Of a DNA stretch of 64,000 nucleotides, positions 63,117-64,000 are shown one piece after another (the stretch's first letter is position 1; every line of letters begins with the position of its first letter). The stretch lies in NCBI RefSeq assembly GCF_015547515.1, contig NZ_JADMVE010000004.1, positions 124,001 through 188,000 on the forward strand, written 5' to 3'. The DNA is from Eubacterium sp. 1001713B170207_170306_E7. Lineage in GTDB: Bacteria > Bacillota > Clostridia > Eubacteriales > Eubacteriaceae. The position numbers were made by a program, and so were the translations under genes. The notes under the pieces are model-generated. The model ran no database searches. It saw only the letters and a program-made list of their open reading frames with translations, and had not been told where the DNA came from.

Positions 63117-64000
63117 TTATGATTGTTCTGTTATTTGCGAGGTCCTGCGCGCCTGTGCCTTATTCTGGAAATAGGTAAACAAAACCGTAAGGGCCATGAA
63201 CACAATCAGGATACCGATAAGCACCAGACTGTTCTGATCCACTCCCATGGTACCGGTGCCGCTGATCGCGTCCTTAAAAAGCCCGACGGAATAGGTCATG
63301 GGCATAAAGGGATACAGAATATTGAAAAACTTCGGTACTGTCTCCATCGGGAAAGTCCCTCCGCAGGAGGTCAGCTGAAGAATCAGCAGTGCTATGGCCA
63401 GGAATTTTCCCACATCCTTTAAAAAGACAACCAGGAACTGGACAATGGCGATAAAGACCATGGATACCAGGCAGCAGGCCAGGTAAAAGGCCAGCAGGTG
63501 GTTAATCTGAAGTCCCAGGCCAAACTGGAGCACCGCCGCCAGAAGCACTGCCTGCATGAGCCCGATCGCCAGGTAGGAAAAGCTCCGGATAACGCGCTTT
63601 TCCGAGCGTCTGGACAGCAGCACGAATTTTTCGTCCGCGTCCAGGTAGATACCAAAGAAAATAATGAGTGCGCCCACCCATAAGGATAAGGAGAGAAAGT
63701 AAGGCGCGAAGGCGGTTCCGTAGTTTGGCACCGGGTCGATGGCATCGGTATTCACATTGACCGGGTCGGCCGCGTAGCTGTCCAAGCCGTTCAGGGGCTT
63801 GAGCTGGTCCCGGACCTCAGTCAGGTTGTCATCCACGCCTGTCTTGGCGGTCTGCAGGCCGTCCTTAAGCTGGACGGAGCCATCCCGCAGCTTGACAACA
63901 CCGGATCCGAGCTCCTGGGCGCCGCCCACAAGGGTAGTGGTTCCGCTGTTCAGCGCTGACGCGCCGGAATCCAGGGCCTGAGCTCCGGCGTTTACCTGAT
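63117..64000 (-). CDS. YhgE/Pip-type membrane protein (N-terminus outside window)
   Basis: The C-terminal 294 residues of a polytopic protein; the frame is open through base 64000. The N-terminal visible part has short Gly/Ser/Leu-rich repeats of about 7 residues (QALDSGASALNSGTTTLVGG), typical of the extracellular domain of YhgE/Pip-like ABC-2-related proteins; then about five or six helices from about 110 to the end. In this family the homologues include the phage infection protein Pip and ESX-type secretion partners; the function here is unknown. The start lies beyond the edge; it may be a much longer protein (600-900 aa). Confidence 0.85.
   Translation of the reverse strand, partial: QVNAGAQALDSGASALNSGTTTLVGGAQELGSGVVKLRDGSVQLKDGLQTAKTGVDDNLTEVRDQLKPLNGLDSYAADPVNVNTDAIDPVPNYGTAFAPYFLSLSLWVGALIIFFGIYLDADEKFVLLSRRSEKRVIRSFSYLAIGLMQAVLLAAVLQFGLGLQINHLLAFYLACCLVSMVFIAIVQFLVVFLKDVGKFLAIALLILQLTSCGGTFPMETVPKFFNILYPFMPMTYSVGLFKDAISGTGTMGVDQNSLVLIGILIVFMALTVLFTYFQNKAQARRTSQITEQS

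Overview
The window is a gene-dense stretch of a low-to-mid-GC Gram-positive (Clostridia) chromosome. Strong AGGAGG-type ribosome sites, TTGACA/TATAAT promoters, T-run hairpin terminators, HemZ, a C4-zinc-type L31, an Asp23-family protein next to nusB and efp, and a lone corrinoid-methyltransferase-like (URO-D) gene all point this way. My inference is an anaerobic acetogen-like member of the Eubacteriaceae (Eubacterium/Acetobacterium type); this rests on gene content only. No rRNA, tRNA, CRISPR array, insertion sequence or prophage gene was seen.

Layout. 1-6.3 kb: a flavin disulfide reductase (cut by the left edge) is divergent from a four-gene Bce-type peptide-sensing and detoxification module (response regulator, histidine kinase, ABC ATPase, large permease). 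A 315-bp symmetric hairpin-bounded element follows. 6.3-11.5 kb: minus-strand run ispA-xseB-xseA-tsaD paralogue-nusB-asp23-zinc ribbon protein-efp. 11.6-16.7 kb: prmC, rpmE, rho, lepA. 16.8-21.3 kb: rpsT (plus), then holA, comEC and an MBL hydrolase (minus). 21.5-24.6 kb: plus-strand patatin, alpha/beta hydrolase and class II glutamine amidotransferase. 24.6-26.9 kb: rseC-like gene and aspS. 27.1-29.3 kb: a Crp/Fnr regulator and a URO-D methyltransferase-like gene. 29.4-33.9 kb: TfoX-C protein, nitroreductase, a TetR-ABC exporter operon and a GNAT. 33.9-41.4 kb: hemZ-MBL-dtd-rel-apt-recJ. 41.4-46.8 kb: secF, secD, gltX, queG, engB. 46.8-52.5 kb: lon and the tig-clpP-clpX proteostasis cluster. 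52.7-57.4 kb: livK-livH-livM-livG-livF branched-chain amino acid importer. 57.5-64 kb: nth, cupin, class A PBP, RluA-type pseudouridine synthase, radC, MarR and a YhgE/Pip membrane protein cut by the right edge.

Most of the window is housekeeping (translation, proteolysis, secretion, recombination, stringent response). The accessory parts are local sensor-effector units: the Bce module, the TetR-ABC operon, the MarR/YhgE pair and the Crp/Fnr-URO-D pair. The most unusual observations are a transcription terminator Rho with two tandem cold-shock-type RNA-binding domains; the 315-bp hairpin-bounded inverted-repeat element, with a third copy of its hairpin 11 kb away; a perfect 16-bp-arm palindrome laid over the start of a consensus promoter; and a Crp-type dyad at about -41 of the URO-D gene next to a Crp/Fnr gene.
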